64,000 bases of DNA from Collinsella sp. (GCA_019414345.1 DXMF01000010.1:1-64000); one strand, 5' to 3'. Shown: positions 1 through 9,896, numbered from the stretch's first letter. Notes: generated by a model from the letters alone, not told the origin. Made by a program: numbers and translations.

Positions 1-44
1 GCTGACCGGTGGACGGCACCGAGCCGTCATCCGAAACTGGAGAA

Positions 45-73
45 GGGGGAGGCCTAGCGGCCTCCCCCTTTTT
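45..73 (+). terminator. Rho-independent terminator at the window edge
   Basis: A perfect 10-bp stem (GGGGGAGGCC / GGCCTCCCCC) closes a TAGC tetraloop and is followed by five T. It ends a plus-strand transcript whose gene lies left of the window. The first 44 bases could not be assigned to a protein; one short frame closes at a TAG inside the hairpin loop. Confidence 0.9.
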
Positions 74-140
74 GCGTTGTATACACGTTGTGCTTTGGGA
101 CCTACCTCCCCCGTATGCGCTCTTACTCTTTGGCTGTATT

Positions 141-171
141 TTGAGTCCTTCTAGTGTATTTGAGCGATAAT
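141..171 (+). promoter_or_regulatory. Possible promoter of coaE
   Basis: TTGAGT and GATAAT are separated by 19 bases, about 30 bases before the coaE start. The spacer is long, so this is only a candidate. Nothing else was recognised between the terminator and coaE. Confidence 0.3.
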
Positions 172-199
172 TACTCGCATTGGCGTTAGGGAGGGCTTG

Positions 200-841
200 A
201 TGTTTACCGTATTTGTCTTGGGCAATATTGCTTCGGGTAAGTCGACGGCCTGCCGCTATTTCGAATCTCGTGGCGCTATGCTTATCGATCTGGATGAGCT
301 TGCAAAATCTCTGTATGTGCCGGGCTCTGATATCGTCAATACTCTCGCGGATGAATTCGGTTGGGACATTTTGGATGAGGAAGGCGGCATTCGCCGCAGC
401 ATCCTCGCTTCTCGAGCTTTCGCTTCTCCTGATTCGGTCGCACGGCTCAATGGCATCGTGCATCCCGTTCTGATTGAACAGCTTTCGCTTAGGATTCTCG
501 ATCCGGTTTGTTGTACGGTTTCATCTCCCCGTTATCCCTTTGCGGTGGTCGAGGTTTCTGCTCCGACTGGTTTTGAGGATGCATTTGGCTTGGCTGATGA
601 AATTCTGGTCATCAGCGCCCCTTTGTCAGTTCGTCGCGAGCGCGCTATTCAACGTGGCATGGAGCCATCCGATTTCGATGCTCGTTCTGCTTGCCAGCCC
701 GATGAGTTTGCGCTGTGCAATCTCGCTACAACGGTGATTGATAATGCCGCAGGCGATAATTCGCTCTTTGAGCAGCTTGACTCATGGCTTGCATGCCACG
801 GGTTTATAGATACTCCGGATAAGGAGGAGGCCGATGCCTAA
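200..841 (+). CDS. coaE: Dephospho-CoA kinase
   Basis: Phosphorylates the 3'-hydroxyl of dephospho-CoA, the last step of coenzyme A synthesis, in the cytosol. The 213-residue protein has a P-loop at residues 8-16 (GNIASGKST) and an early LIDLDELA segment, where CoaE proteins carry the acidic residue that follows the P-loop. Length fits the family. The ATG is preferred over a TTG one codon earlier because GGGAGG lies 6 bases from the ATG and too close to the TTG. The last eight bases overlap the start of the lytic transglycosylase, so the two are probably translationally coupled. Confidence 0.93.
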   Translation: MFTVFVLGNIASGKSTACRYFESRGAMLIDLDELAKSLYVPGSDIVNTLADEFGWDILDEEGGIRRSILASRAFASPDSVARLNGIVHPVLIEQLSLRILDPVCCTVSSPRYPFAVVEVSAPTGFEDAFGLADEILVISAPLSVRRERAIQRGMEPSDFDARSACQPDEFALCNLATTVIDNAAGDNSLFEQLDSWLACHGFIDTPDKEEADA

Positions 842-1415
842 GGCACGTTTCTTTACGTGGTATCGCGTGGCGCCACTTGCCGTTGTGTTCGTCTTCGGCC
901 TTATTTCGCTCGTCTACTCGTGTGCCCCTGCCGCTTTCTTTAAGCCGCTGTATCCGATTGACTACGAGGCGTATGTAAAGCAATCCAGTATTTCGCATAA
1001 TCTGGATCCGTATCTGGTGTGCGCTGTCATTAAGTCGGAATCGAATTGGGATCCCGAGGCCGAGTCGAATCAGGGTGCTCAGGGATTGATGCAGCTGATG
1101 CCCGAGACTGCCCAGGATATGATTGCCAAGGGCCTTGTCGACGGAGGGGAGTATTCGGCCGACAATCTTAACGATCCGGCTACGAATATCGAGTTTGGCT
1201 GCGCATACCTCTCGTATCTTCTCGCCTATTTCAACGGGTCGACGGATAGTGCCATCGCCGCCTATAACGCCGGCATGGGCAATGTCGACGGATGGGCGCA
1301 GCAGGGTACGTCGCTTCATAATGCAATTACCTTTCCCGAGACGCAGGCGTATCTGATTCGTGTCAATAATGCCTGGGCTCGCTACAAGACCCTCTATCCC
1401 GATCGGTTCGTATAG
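834..1415 (+). CDS. Membrane-anchored lytic transglycosylase (SLT domain)
   Basis: Predicted to cleave the MurNAc-GlcNAc bond of peptidoglycan outside the membrane. Residues 1-11 are basic and residues 12-30 form one hydrophobic segment, so the protein is a signal anchor or secreted. The SLT fold follows: Glu69 in IKSES matches the catalytic glutamate, then QGLMQLMPETA and AAYNAGMGNV, both hallmarks of Slt70-like enzymes. At 193 residues it is a minimal catalytic domain without binding modules. The ATG overlaps the coaE stop, and the coaE end supplies the AAGGAGGA ribosome site. Confidence 0.9.
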   Translation: MPKARFFTWYRVAPLAVVFVFGLISLVYSCAPAAFFKPLYPIDYEAYVKQSSISHNLDPYLVCAVIKSESNWDPEAESNQGAQGLMQLMPETAQDMIAKGLVDGGEYSADNLNDPATNIEFGCAYLSYLLAYFNGSTDSAIAAYNAGMGNVDGWAQQGTSLHNAITFPETQAYLIRVNNAWARYKTLYPDRFV

Positions 1416-1466
1416 GACTATGCCTGCCGCCTGCGTATACTGCAGATATATGAGTTAGGAGTATCC

Positions 1467-3707
1467 ATGGCGGAATTTGAAGTAGAACGCGTTGGTGGTG
1501 AACTTAAGCGCTTTGGCGTTGAAGGCTCTGACGTGCCGTTTAAGGTCGTTTCTCCCTATGAGCCTGCCGGTTCCCAGCCTAAAGCCATTGAGTCGCTTGT
1601 GCAGGGCGTGAGGGACGGAGACCGCTATCAGGTTTTGCTGGGCGTGACTGGTTCGGGCAAGACCTTCACGATGGCAAAGACTATTGAGGCCCTGGGAAAG
1701 CCGACGCTGGTCATGGCTCCGAATAAAACGCTCGCTGCTCAGCTTGCGAGCGAGCTCAAAGAGTTCTTTCCCAATAACGCTGTGGTCTACTTTGTCTCGT
1801 ATTACGACTACTATCAGCCCGAGGCGTATGTGCCGCAAAGCGATACATATATCGAGAAAGACTCCTCGATTAACGAAGAGGTTGAGATGCTGCGACATCA
1901 GGCGACCGCATCGCTGCTCTCTCGACGCGATGTGATCGTTGTCGCATCGGTCTCGTGTATCTATGGCATTGGCTCTCCTGAGGACTATGCGGGTCTGGCT
2001 CCAAACGTCGACAAGAAGGTGCCGCTCGAGCGCGATGACTTTATCCATGCACTTATCGACATTCAATATGATCGCAATGACTATGACCTGGCACGCGGCA
2101 CGTTCCGCGTGCGCGGCGATGTTGTCGACGTGTATCCGCCTTATGCCGAGCATCCGTTGCGGTTTGAGTTCTTTGGCGACGAGGTCGAGCTGATTGCCGA
2201 GATCGATGAGGTCACCGGTGAGATGCTTCGTGAGTACGAGGCCATCCCCGTATGGCCGGCATCGCACTACGTGACCGAGAAGCCGAAGGTCAAGGCGGCT
2301 CTGAAATCGATCAGCGAAGAGTGCGAGAAGCGCGTGGCGGAGCTCAAGGCGACCGACAAGTTGCTCGAGGCGCAGCGTCTGCAGCAGCGCACCGATTATG
2401 ATCTTGAGATGCTCGAGACGATGGGCTTTTGCAACGGCATCGAGAACTACTCGCGTCATCTGGACGGTCGCAAGCCGGGTGAGCCGCCGTTTACCCTAAT
2501 CGATTACTTTCCCAAGGATATGCTCTGCATCATCGATGAGAGCCATGTGACGGTGCCGCAGATTCGCGGCATGCACGAAGGTGACCGCTCGCGTAAAGTG
2601 ACACTGGTGGAACACGGTTTTCGCCTGCCCTCGGCGCTCGATAACCGCCCGCTTCGTTTCGATGAGTTTGAGGCAAGGATACCCCAGTTTATCTATGTTT
2701 CGGCCACGCCGGGCGATTACGAGCTGCGGGTGAGCCAAAACGACGTGGAACAGATTATTCGTCCGACCGGCCTGCTCGACCCCAAGATTGACGTGCGTCC
2801 AGTTCGCGGTCAGATTGACGATCTTGAGGACGAGATTCGCGAGCGCGTTGCCCGCAAGGAGCGCGTGCTGGTGACCACGTTGACCAAGCGCATGGCCGAG
2901 GACCTGACCGACCATCTGCTCGACGCGGGCATTAAGGTCAATTACATGCACTCTGATACAGCGACAATGGACCGTGTCGAGATCCTGCGAACGCTGCGCG
3001 AGGGCAAGATCGATGTTCTCGTTGGCATCAACCTGCTTCGCGAGGGCTTGGATCTCCCCGAGGTCTCACTGGTGGCAATTCTCGATGCCGATAAGGAAGG
3101 CTTCTTGCGCAACCGCCGCTCGCTGATTCAGACGATTGGCCGTGCGGCCCGTAACGCCGATGGCGAAGTCATCATGTATGCAGACGTTGTGACCGATTCG
3201 ATGAAAGAGGCCATCGAGGAGACGCAGCGCCGTCGTGAGATTCAGATGGCATATAACGAAGAGCATGGCATTGTGCCCAAGACAGTGCGCAAGGCCATCA
3301 ACGACATCTCAAGTTTTATTGCCGAGGCCGAAAAAACCGTGGGTTCCAAGGGGCGCTCGAAGGGCGACTCTCTTGGCCATGGCGCATTCTATACGCCCGA
3401 TGAGTCGGGCAAGGGCGGCGTGCCGGAAACGGTGGCGCCCGAGCAGACACTTGCGGAGCAGTTGGAAGAACTGCCGCATGACGAGCTTGTGCGGATCGTC
3501 GAAACCATGGAAGAGGACATGCGTAACGCTTCTGCCGCCATGGACTTTGAGGAGGCGGCGCGGCTGCGCGATGCCGTCGTTCAGATTCGGGCGATGCTCG
3601 AGGGTGCGTCTGAGGACGAGACGATCGAGCGCTTACGTTCGCAGGCCCGCAAGGGTTCCACGTTCGCATCGGGCAGAAAACGCCAGGGTGCACGGTTTAA
3701 GAAATAG
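1467..3707 (+). CDS. uvrB: UvrABC excinuclease subunit B
   Basis: Damage-verifying helicase of nucleotide excision repair; it is loaded by UvrA and recruits UvrC. The 746-residue protein has Walker A (TGSGKT, about residues 61-66), the beta-hairpin that probes the DNA (YYDYYQPEAYVPQ), the DESH Walker B, helicase motifs V/VI (GINLLREGLDLPEV and QTIGRAARN), and a C-terminal UVR motif (MDFEEAARLRD) for UvrC contact. Full length. TTAGGAGT lies 7-8 bases before the ATG. A strong hairpin follows the stop. uvrA and uvrC lie 8-14 kb downstream on the same strand. Confidence 0.98.
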   Translation: MAEFEVERVGGELKRFGVEGSDVPFKVVSPYEPAGSQPKAIESLVQGVRDGDRYQVLLGVTGSGKTFTMAKTIEALGKPTLVMAPNKTLAAQLASELKEFFPNNAVVYFVSYYDYYQPEAYVPQSDTYIEKDSSINEEVEMLRHQATASLLSRRDVIVVASVSCIYGIGSPEDYAGLAPNVDKKVPLERDDFIHALIDIQYDRNDYDLARGTFRVRGDVVDVYPPYAEHPLRFEFFGDEVELIAEIDEVTGEMLREYEAIPVWPASHYVTEKPKVKAALKSISEECEKRVAELKATDKLLEAQRLQQRTDYDLEMLETMGFCNGIENYSRHLDGRKPGEPPFTLIDYFPKDMLCIIDESHVTVPQIRGMHEGDRSRKVTLVEHGFRLPSALDNRPLRFDEFEARIPQFIYVSATPGDYELRVSQNDVEQIIRPTGLLDPKIDVRPVRGQIDDLEDEIRERVARKERVLVTTLTKRMAEDLTDHLLDAGIKVNYMHSDTATMDRVEILRTLREGKIDVLVGINLLREGLDLPEVSLVAILDADKEGFLRNRRSLIQTIGRAARNADGEVIMYADVVTDSMKEAIEETQRRREIQMAYNEEHGIVPKTVRKAINDISSFIAEAEKTVGSKGRSKGDSLGHGAFYTPDESGKGGVPETVAPEQTLAEQLEELPHDELVRIVETMEEDMRNASAAMDFEEAARLRDAVVQIRAMLEGASEDETIERLRSQARKGSTFASGRKRQGARFKK

Positions 3708-3713
3708 CGAACA

Positions 3714-3753
3714 GGCCCCGAGTTCCCTGTGGAGCTCGGGGCCTATGTCTTTT
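3714..3753. terminator. Terminator after uvrB
   Basis: GGCCCCGAG pairs with CTCGGGGCC around a 12-base loop, followed by a T-rich stretch (TATGTCTTTT). It lies in the gap between two convergent genes and could stop transcription from uvrB. Confidence 0.75.
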
Positions 3754-3772
3754 GCGCGCTGGAATTCGTGCG

Positions 3773-5413
3773 TTAGAGGTCTGCGATCAGGGCTTCAGCA
3801 CAACGGATGCCGTCGGTGGCCGCGCTCATGATGCCGCCGGCATATCCAGCTCCCTCACCACAAGGGTAGAGGCCCGGGGTCGACACGGCATGGCACGTTC
3901 GGTCTCGGGTGACAGTGACCGGTGAGCTCGAACGAGTCTCCACGCCGGTAAGAACGGCATCGGGACGGTCGTAGCCTCGTAGCTTTTTTCCGAGTAGGGG
4001 AAGTCCCAGGCGGAGCGACTCGACGATATGCTGCGGCAGGGCTTCGTCAATTGCCATCCAGGTCACACCGAGCGGATAGGTGGGCTTTACCTTTCCGGGC
4101 GCCTTGCTGGCACGTCCTGCGAGGAAATCTCCGACGAGTTGTGCCGGTGCGTTCCAGTTGGAACCGCCCAGGCGATAGGCGGCCGCCTCGCAGGCACGCT
4201 GGAGCTCGATGCCGGCGAGCGGGTCATCGTTGGGAAGGTCCTCAGGCGTGACGTTAACGAGTAGGGCGGCATTTGCGTTGCGTCCGTCGCGGGCATTGAG
4301 ACTGGCCCCGTTGACGCACAGATGGCACGGTTCTGAAGAGGCGGCAACAACTTGTCCGCCGGGGCACATGCAAAACGAGAACACGCTGCGGCCGTTGGGA
4401 AGATGGGCAACAAGTTTGTAGGGGGCCGCCCCGAGCGCTGGATGTCCCGCCGAGGCTCCATATTGGGCTCGGTCGATGTCGCGTTGCGGATGTTCGATGC
4501 GAACGCCCATGGCAAAGGTCTTTTGTGCGAGGGCCACGTTGTGGTCCTTAAGGAGCTCAAAAATATCGCGAGCAGAATGCCCGCAGGCGAGGATGAGGTG
4601 CTTTGTCTCGATTGGCTCGTAAGCGGCGTCTTGGGACGATTGGACATCAATACCGGTGATGGCACCAGACGCGTCGATGCGAATGTCGACGAGCTTTGTT
4701 CGATAACGGACGACACCTCCGAGCTGCTCGATGCGCTGGGATATAGCGGTGACAACCGTGGGAAGGATGTCGGAGCCAATGTGCGGCTTTGCATCCCACA
4801 GAATATTGCGGGGCGCACCCGCCTCGACGAAGGTTTCGAGGATAAGGCGATGGGCGGGATTTTTGGTTCCCGTATTGAGCTTGCCGTCCGAAAAAGTCCC
4901 CGCGCCGCCCAGGCCAAACTGGATATTGCTCTCGGGGTCGAGGATGCGCTCCTTTAGAAAGAGGTCGATCGCCTGCGAGCGGCGAAATGCCGGATCGCCG
5001 CGCTCGATGAGCAAGGGCTTAAGACCTGCTTCGGCGAGCGTAAGCGCAGCGAAAAGGCCGGCGCATCCGGCGCCGACAACGACAGGGCGTTCTTGGGGTG
5101 CGTCGGAGACGGGCGAGGGGAATGAAGGCTCATCGTCTTCTATCGCGCGCACGCGCGAGCGGTCACGCTCGGCAACGTTGTCGAGCGCTTCTCGCTCGAG
5201 GTGGGGGCTAGTCAGCTCAACACGAAAGCTCAGGATAAAATGGACGTCTCGTTTTTTGCGAGCGTCGATTGACTTGCGGTGGAGCTCGATGGACTTGATC
5301 TCGGAGTCCTTGCAACGTAGGACGCGCTTGGCGACTCGCTTGCCAACAATGAGGCAGGCATTTTCATCGCCGGCTTCATCGAGCGACGCGTTGACTTGGG
5401 TGATTTCGATCAT
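3773..5413 (-). CDS. FAD-dependent dehydrogenase, COG2509 type
   Basis: An uncharacterised flavoprotein family. The 546-residue protein has an N-terminal alpha/beta domain of about 95 residues, then a Rossmann FAD site (VVVGAGCAGLFAALTLAEAG, near residue 110) ending in a LIERG acidic strand. The family motif GGAGTFSDGKLNTGTK and a C-terminal FAD segment (GLYPCGEGAGYAGGI) follow. The start has AAGGAG 7 bases upstream. It is transcribed in the same direction as a second flavoprotein and the Mrp ATPase, with a hairpin between. The substrate cannot be told from sequence; an electron-transfer or hydroxylase-like role is only a guess. Confidence 0.85.
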   Translation of the reverse strand: MIEITQVNASLDEAGDENACLIVGKRVAKRVLRCKDSEIKSIELHRKSIDARKKRDVHFILSFRVELTSPHLEREALDNVAERDRSRVRAIEDDEPSFPSPVSDAPQERPVVVGAGCAGLFAALTLAEAGLKPLLIERGDPAFRRSQAIDLFLKERILDPESNIQFGLGGAGTFSDGKLNTGTKNPAHRLILETFVEAGAPRNILWDAKPHIGSDILPTVVTAISQRIEQLGGVVRYRTKLVDIRIDASGAITGIDVQSSQDAAYEPIETKHLILACGHSARDIFELLKDHNVALAQKTFAMGVRIEHPQRDIDRAQYGASAGHPALGAAPYKLVAHLPNGRSVFSFCMCPGGQVVAASSEPCHLCVNGASLNARDGRNANAALLVNVTPEDLPNDDPLAGIELQRACEAAAYRLGGSNWNAPAQLVGDFLAGRASKAPGKVKPTYPLGVTWMAIDEALPQHIVESLRLGLPLLGKKLRGYDRPDAVLTGVETRSSSPVTVTRDRTCHAVSTPGLYPCGEGAGYAGGIMSAATDGIRCAEALIADL

Positions 5414-5431
5414 CGAGGTCTCCTTAGAGGC

Positions 5432-5463
5432 AAGAAAGAGGCCGTCCGGTATCCCAGACGGCC
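5432..5463 (-). terminator. Minus-strand terminator between two flavoprotein genes
   Basis: GGCCGTC pairs with GACGGCC (outer 7 bp, inner CGG/CCA partly paired). On the minus strand a CTTTCTT tract follows. It would end transcription from the upstream flavoprotein gene before the COG2509 gene. Confidence 0.7.
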
Positions 5464-5494
5464 CGAATGCGTTTTTTGATTATAGACTGCGCGG

Positions 5495-6766
5495 CTACAG
5501 GCTGCTTGCAGCGCGAATGCCCGAGAGCCAGGCCCACGCAAGGTTAAAGCCTCCGCAATCGGCGTCGATGTCGAGCGCTTCGCCGCAGACGTAAAGCGGG
5601 GCGTCGACAGCGCTGCGCGCGCGTAGACTGGGTGTTGAGATGCTCTCGACAGATACGCCACCACGCGTGACCTGCGCCGAGCGCTCCTCGGTTGTTCCCT
5701 CGACGAGCAGCTTAAAGTGCTTGAGGATCGAGACCAGGTGGATGACATCGTTGGAGCCTGGATGGCACTGCTCGAACGCTGTGCAGACGACGCGGGAGAG
5801 TTGCGGGGCGAGCATGCCGTCGAGCCAACGGGGATCGCGGGGCGAAAAGCCGCCGAGCAGCTCAACGCGCCGGTTAAGCATATCGAGCAACTCGTCTTTG
5901 GAGAGGTCGGGGAAAACGTCGAGCAGGATCGTATCGCCGTACTGGATACGACGAGAGAGGTTGAAGGCAGCGACGCCCGAGATGCCGAAGGCTCGAAACA
6001 GGACTTCACCGTCTTCGTGCCAGAGCTCACTATGGTTACGGGTGAGCGTCAAGCGGGCGCGGACGCGCAGGCCGTCCAACGTCTTGAGTGCCGCCCGATC
6101 GCCGACGACCGTTGCCGATACGGGGCAGAGGATGGGGCGCAGCGAAGTGAGGGGGAGGCTAAACGTATCGGCGATACCGGTGGGGTTGCCACCCGTGGCG
6201 ATAATTACGGCATGTGCCTCCAGGGCCTCGTTCTTGCGAGGGACATCGGCGAGCGCTTTCCGAAGCGAGCGGAGCTCCGATTTTCGGTCGTCGTGCTTTT
6301 TTGCCTTGAGCGCCCGCGCTGGACGGTCTATTTGGAGTGCCCAGCCTTCGGAAGCTTTGTGCACCGAGGCAACGTTGGCTCCGCAGATTAAGGTGATACC
6401 TAGGCGGTCGCAAACGTTGAGAAGCGCGTCGCGCACCGATTCGGCGCGAAGCGAGCGCGGGTACAGCCGGCCTTCCTCGGAGGTTGTCATGATGCCCAGC
6501 GAGGAGAAGAAACCCATAAGCTCTTGTTCGGGCCGGGGGCCCATAACGGATTCAACGAATGCGGGGTGGTTATACCGCTGTGGATCAATCGATTCGTTGG
6601 AGAGGTTGCAGCGGCCGTTGCCGGTCGCAAGGAGCTTAAGGCCGCAGGCGACATCGCGCTCAACGATGCAGACGCTTTTGCCAGCGCGTGCGGCCGTAAT
6701 GGCGGCGGCGAGGCCTGAAGCCCCGCCGCCGATTACCAGGACGTCATAGAAGGCGCTCGTGTTCAC
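5495..6766 (-). CDS. BaiN/HI0933-family flavoprotein
   Basis: NAD(P)/FAD-dependent oxidoreductase of the HI0933 (YhiN/BaiN) family. The FAD fingerprint LVIGGGASGLAAAITAARAG is near residue 10, and the diagnostic family motif LLATGNGRCNLSN follows around residue 46. A C-terminal FAD motif (VCGEALDIDADCGGFNLAWAW) completes the fold. The 423-residue length fits. The start is GTG, directly abutting the TAA of the upstream Mrp gene, so the two form an operon. BaiN is linked to bile-acid dehydroxylation in some gut clostridia, but most family members have no assigned substrate and none is claimed here. Confidence 0.88.
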   Translation of the reverse strand: MNTSAFYDVLVIGGGASGLAAAITAARAGKSVCIVERDVACGLKLLATGNGRCNLSNESIDPQRYNHPAFVESVMGPRPEQELMGFFSSLGIMTTSEEGRLYPRSLRAESVRDALLNVCDRLGITLICGANVASVHKASEGWALQIDRPARALKAKKHDDRKSELRSLRKALADVPRKNEALEAHAVIIATGGNPTGIADTFSLPLTSLRPILCPVSATVVGDRAALKTLDGLRVRARLTLTRNHSELWHEDGEVLFRAFGISGVAAFNLSRRIQYGDTILLDVFPDLSKDELLDMLNRRVELLGGFSPRDPRWLDGMLAPQLSRVVCTAFEQCHPGSNDVIHLVSILKHFKLLVEGTTEERSAQVTRGGVSVESISTPSLRARSAVDAPLYVCGEALDIDADCGGFNLAWAWLSGIRAASSL

Positions 6767-7597
6767 TTAGGCCTCGTCGGTCTCGTGCGGGGTAATGGCC
6801 TCGACGGCAGAGACTGCCTGAGGCAACATGCCATCGGGCAGCGCGGTCTCGACCTCGCCCTTATCGCAGGCCTCGGCGAGTGACGGATTGATGGGAAGCG
6901 TGCCCAAGATGTCGAGGTTATAGCGCTCTGCGACCTCGGGGAGCTTGCTCTTGCCAAAGACCTCGATCTTCTTGCCGCAGTCGGGGCACTCAATATAGCT
7001 CATGTTTTCGACGATGCCCAGAATGGGGACGTTCATCTTCTCGGCCATGTTGACCGCCTTGGCGACGATCATCGAGACCAGATCCTGCGGGCTCGTGACG
7101 ATGACGATGCCGTCGACGGGCAGTGACTGGAAGACGGTGAGAGCGACGTCGCCTGTTCCCGGAGGCATGTCGACCAGCAGGTAGTCGATGGGGCCCCACG
7201 AGGTCTCGCTCCAGAACTGCCTAATGGCGCCTGCGATGACCGGACCGCGCCAAAGGACGGGGTCGGTCTCGTTTTGGAGCAGCAGGTTGGAGCTCATGAC
7301 CTTGACGCCGTGCTCGGAGATTTCGGGCAGCATAAGGTTGCCAAGGGCATGGACGTGGCGTCCGCTCATACCGAACATCTTGGGGATAGAGGGACCGGTG
7401 ATGTCGGCATCGAGGACGCCGACCTTGTGGCCGTGACGGGCAAGCTCGGTGGCGATGGCACCGGTGACAAACGACTTGCCGACACCGCCCTTGCCGGAAA
7501 GTACGGCGATGACGCGTTTGACCTCGGACAGCGTGTTCTCCTCAAATTGCGACGGCGACGTTTGTCCACCGGCGGCCTGTGCGTGCTCGCAACCCAT
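6767..7597 (-). CDS. mrp: Mrp/ApbC-type Fe-S cluster carrier ATPase
   Basis: P-loop ATPase thought to bind and deliver iron-sulfur clusters in the cytosol. The 276-residue protein has a deviant Walker A (SGKGGVGKS), DADITGPSIPKMFG, DMPPGTGD and a C-terminal CPDC pair (ECPDCGKK), where Mrp dimers hold a bridging cluster. The N-terminal MIP18-like domain of longer homologues is absent. The ATG at 7597 is chosen because AAAGGAG lies 7 bases upstream; a longer frame extends 19 codons further with no ribosome site. It is followed without a gap by the HI0933-type flavoprotein. Confidence 0.92.
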   Translation of the reverse strand: MGCEHAQAAGGQTSPSQFEENTLSEVKRVIAVLSGKGGVGKSFVTGAIATELARHGHKVGVLDADITGPSIPKMFGMSGRHVHALGNLMLPEISEHGVKVMSSNLLLQNETDPVLWRGPVIAGAIRQFWSETSWGPIDYLLVDMPPGTGDVALTVFQSLPVDGIVIVTSPQDLVSMIVAKAVNMAEKMNVPILGIVENMSYIECPDCGKKIEVFGKSKLPEVAERYNLDILGTLPINPSLAEACDKGEVETALPDGMLPQAVSAVEAITPHETDEA

Positions 7598-7742
7598 GTA
7601 TGACTCCTTTGTATATGTTGGGGCCGGGGCCCCGTGACGTGACACGAGCGTCATTGTACCCTCGTTTGCGAGCGGGAGTCATTTGCGATGCATTTGGGCC
7701 GAGCGTGCTTGCAATACGATGGGTCCAAGCGAATGGGCGGGC

Positions 7743-9896
7743 TTACTGAACTTTGCTGGCGAACTCGAGGTATTGCATGCGCTGCAGCTTGTCGATCGTT
7801 GAGGCGTATGGGCTGTCTTCAGATTCCAAGTCGTAGCGCAGCCCGTCGGCACCAAGGTAGCCGGCGACATTGATGGTGGGCACATCTGACCTTGTTGCAA
7901 GCAGAGCCTTTTGATAGTCGGTGAGCGGGGCGCCGATCTTATTAAGGGTAATGGCTGCAATCTCGTTTGCCCCGACGGTGTCGTAGACGTTGAGCTCGGT
8001 ATTGCCGGCGATTTCATAGTTAGCCCAAACGAAATAGGTCGACTGATAGATACGGAAAGCGTGGCTTGCCGTATCTTCCTGAGGGTACAGCTCGTCGTTG
8101 AGAGTCGTTGCGGCGCTCGGCTGATGGTCGCCAAAAAAGACAAGGACAACCGGTCTGCCGATATTGCGGAGCTCGTTGATAAAGTACTCGAGGTCCCGGT
8201 CGGATGCGTTGATGCAGGTAAGATAGGTGTTGAGCGCGCTATTGGCACCCTCGCTGGCTCCCTCGACCCAATAGTTTGTCAGCTCCTCGGCGGGAACGGT
8301 GCCATAGTCGTAGCCGCCGTGATTTTGCATCGTGACGTCAAAGATGAACTGCGGGGCTTCGTCGGTTCTAAGCAGGTCGAGTATCTTGTCGTAGGTGGCG
8401 TAGTCGCATACGCCGGCATGGTAACAGGGCGCACCTTCGAAATCGCCGATTGAAAGAAAATCTCCGAAGCCCAGCTGCTGATAGATTTTATCTCGATGGT
8501 AGTTGACGGGGTTTTGCGGGTGCATAGCGGTAGCGGTATACCCAAGCTCCTTAAGGTCCTTTGCCAGGCTGTTGACGCCATTCATCTGATATAGCTGATA
8601 GGGGATTTTGCCTAATCCGACAAAGGCCGTTGTCGCTCCGGTCAAAAATTCGAATTCGGAGTTCGCCGTTCCGCCACCGGCGACCGAAGCGAGCATGGTG
8701 CCGCGAACAAGTGTGTCGGGAAGCGAGTTGTAGAATGCGGGGCCGGTGTACCCGGCCGCCTGGAGCTGCTCAAAGCACGAAAGGTCGCTAAAACTCTCGT
8801 TCATGACGGCAACAATCGTCGGCTTGATTTCATTGAACTGGGCAACGGCCGCCGCGCGCTGCTCGCTCGCGCCATACGTGCTGTCGTAGGTGGCGGCGAG
8901 CTCCTGCTCGATGCTCTGCGCCTCATCGGGCGTATAGTCTTCGGGCTTCTCAATGGGCAACTCGTTGACCATTTCGGTGAACGAAGTGATAAAACCCTGA
9001 GACGCATACGTGGTGATGGGCTGCCAACGGTCAAATCCAAAATTCAGCGCCTGCTCCAAGTCGATGCTGGAAAAGCCCGAGAGCCCCACAACGGTCACTA
9101 GCAGAAAAGCGCAGAGGTTGGCGGCGATTGCGGGGAAGACATGGGTGGGTGTACGGAGCTTTCTCGGTCGGATAAGCGAAAGAAGCCCCAGGGAAATCTC
9201 CAGCAGGGCTAGAGAGGTTACGATTCCGGCTGTAAAGGTAAACTCGTATCCCTCGCTCACTTCCATTGCGGTGCCAAGGGCCAAGATATCGCTTGGCAGG
9301 ATGGCCTCGCCTTTAAACGTTATGACGAAGTGCTCGGCAATGCCAAGGATGCAACAGACGACGGGCGCGAGGGCCATGACGCCTCCATGACGTTGTCCCA
9401 GCAAATAAAGGGAGAGCAGAACCGTCGCGAGCAACCCGACGGAAAACCCAAATGAGTTGGCGGGAATGCGATAGAACGTTTCGTTGCAGGCAATTTCGAG
9501 TGAAACGAACGAGAGCGCTGAAACAGCGGCGATGACAAGGATGTCACGGCAAATACAGGCAACCGTTCCCGTCGCAAGATCGGTTTGGTCGATTAGTCCC
9601 GAAACCAAGGGCTCGACAAGAAGTATGACGGCGGCAGCACCGAGCGCCGAATAAGAAAGGACCCATAGGGAACTGTCCTCATTTACGAGCAATTGATTCG
9701 TAATCCATGCAGCTACCATGCCGAGCGGGATGAGGAGCGTCGCGCACCAAAAGACGCGGGCAATGGGCGGCTTTTCATTGTGTTTGATTGAAAAATACAC
9801 GCGCACGACGACGGCGGCCACGATAAGGGCGGCGATGAATATGGGCAGATTGGCCATGTCACTCGAAGTGATTTCAAGGGGGATATCTTCGGTCAT
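7743..9896 (-). CDS. LtaS-like sulfatase / phosphoglycerol transferase
   Basis: Membrane enzyme of the lipoteichoic acid synthase superfamily, which moves glycerol- or sugar-phosphate groups outside the cell. The 717-residue protein has an N-terminal region of several hydrophobic helices (about residues 10-300), then an alkaline-phosphatase-like domain. That domain has AVMNESFSD (metal site), GTMLASVAGGGTANSEFEFL (nucleophile-loop region), QNHGGYDYG and FFGDHQPS (second metal cluster). The start at 9896 has AGAGGA upstream; a longer frame begins 25 codons earlier without one. It is divergent from uvrA. The exact polymer cannot be deduced. Confidence 0.87.
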   Translation of the reverse strand: MTEDIPLEITSSDMANLPIFIAALIVAAVVVRVYFSIKHNEKPPIARVFWCATLLIPLGMVAAWITNQLLVNEDSSLWVLSYSALGAAAVILLVEPLVSGLIDQTDLATGTVACICRDILVIAAVSALSFVSLEIACNETFYRIPANSFGFSVGLLATVLLSLYLLGQRHGGVMALAPVVCCILGIAEHFVITFKGEAILPSDILALGTAMEVSEGYEFTFTAGIVTSLALLEISLGLLSLIRPRKLRTPTHVFPAIAANLCAFLLVTVVGLSGFSSIDLEQALNFGFDRWQPITTYASQGFITSFTEMVNELPIEKPEDYTPDEAQSIEQELAATYDSTYGASEQRAAAVAQFNEIKPTIVAVMNESFSDLSCFEQLQAAGYTGPAFYNSLPDTLVRGTMLASVAGGGTANSEFEFLTGATTAFVGLGKIPYQLYQMNGVNSLAKDLKELGYTATAMHPQNPVNYHRDKIYQQLGFGDFLSIGDFEGAPCYHAGVCDYATYDKILDLLRTDEAPQFIFDVTMQNHGGYDYGTVPAEELTNYWVEGASEGANSALNTYLTCINASDRDLEYFINELRNIGRPVVLVFFGDHQPSAATTLNDELYPQEDTASHAFRIYQSTYFVWANYEIAGNTELNVYDTVGANEIAAITLNKIGAPLTDYQKALLATRSDVPTINVAGYLGADGLRYDLESEDSPYASTIDKLQRMQYLEFASKVQ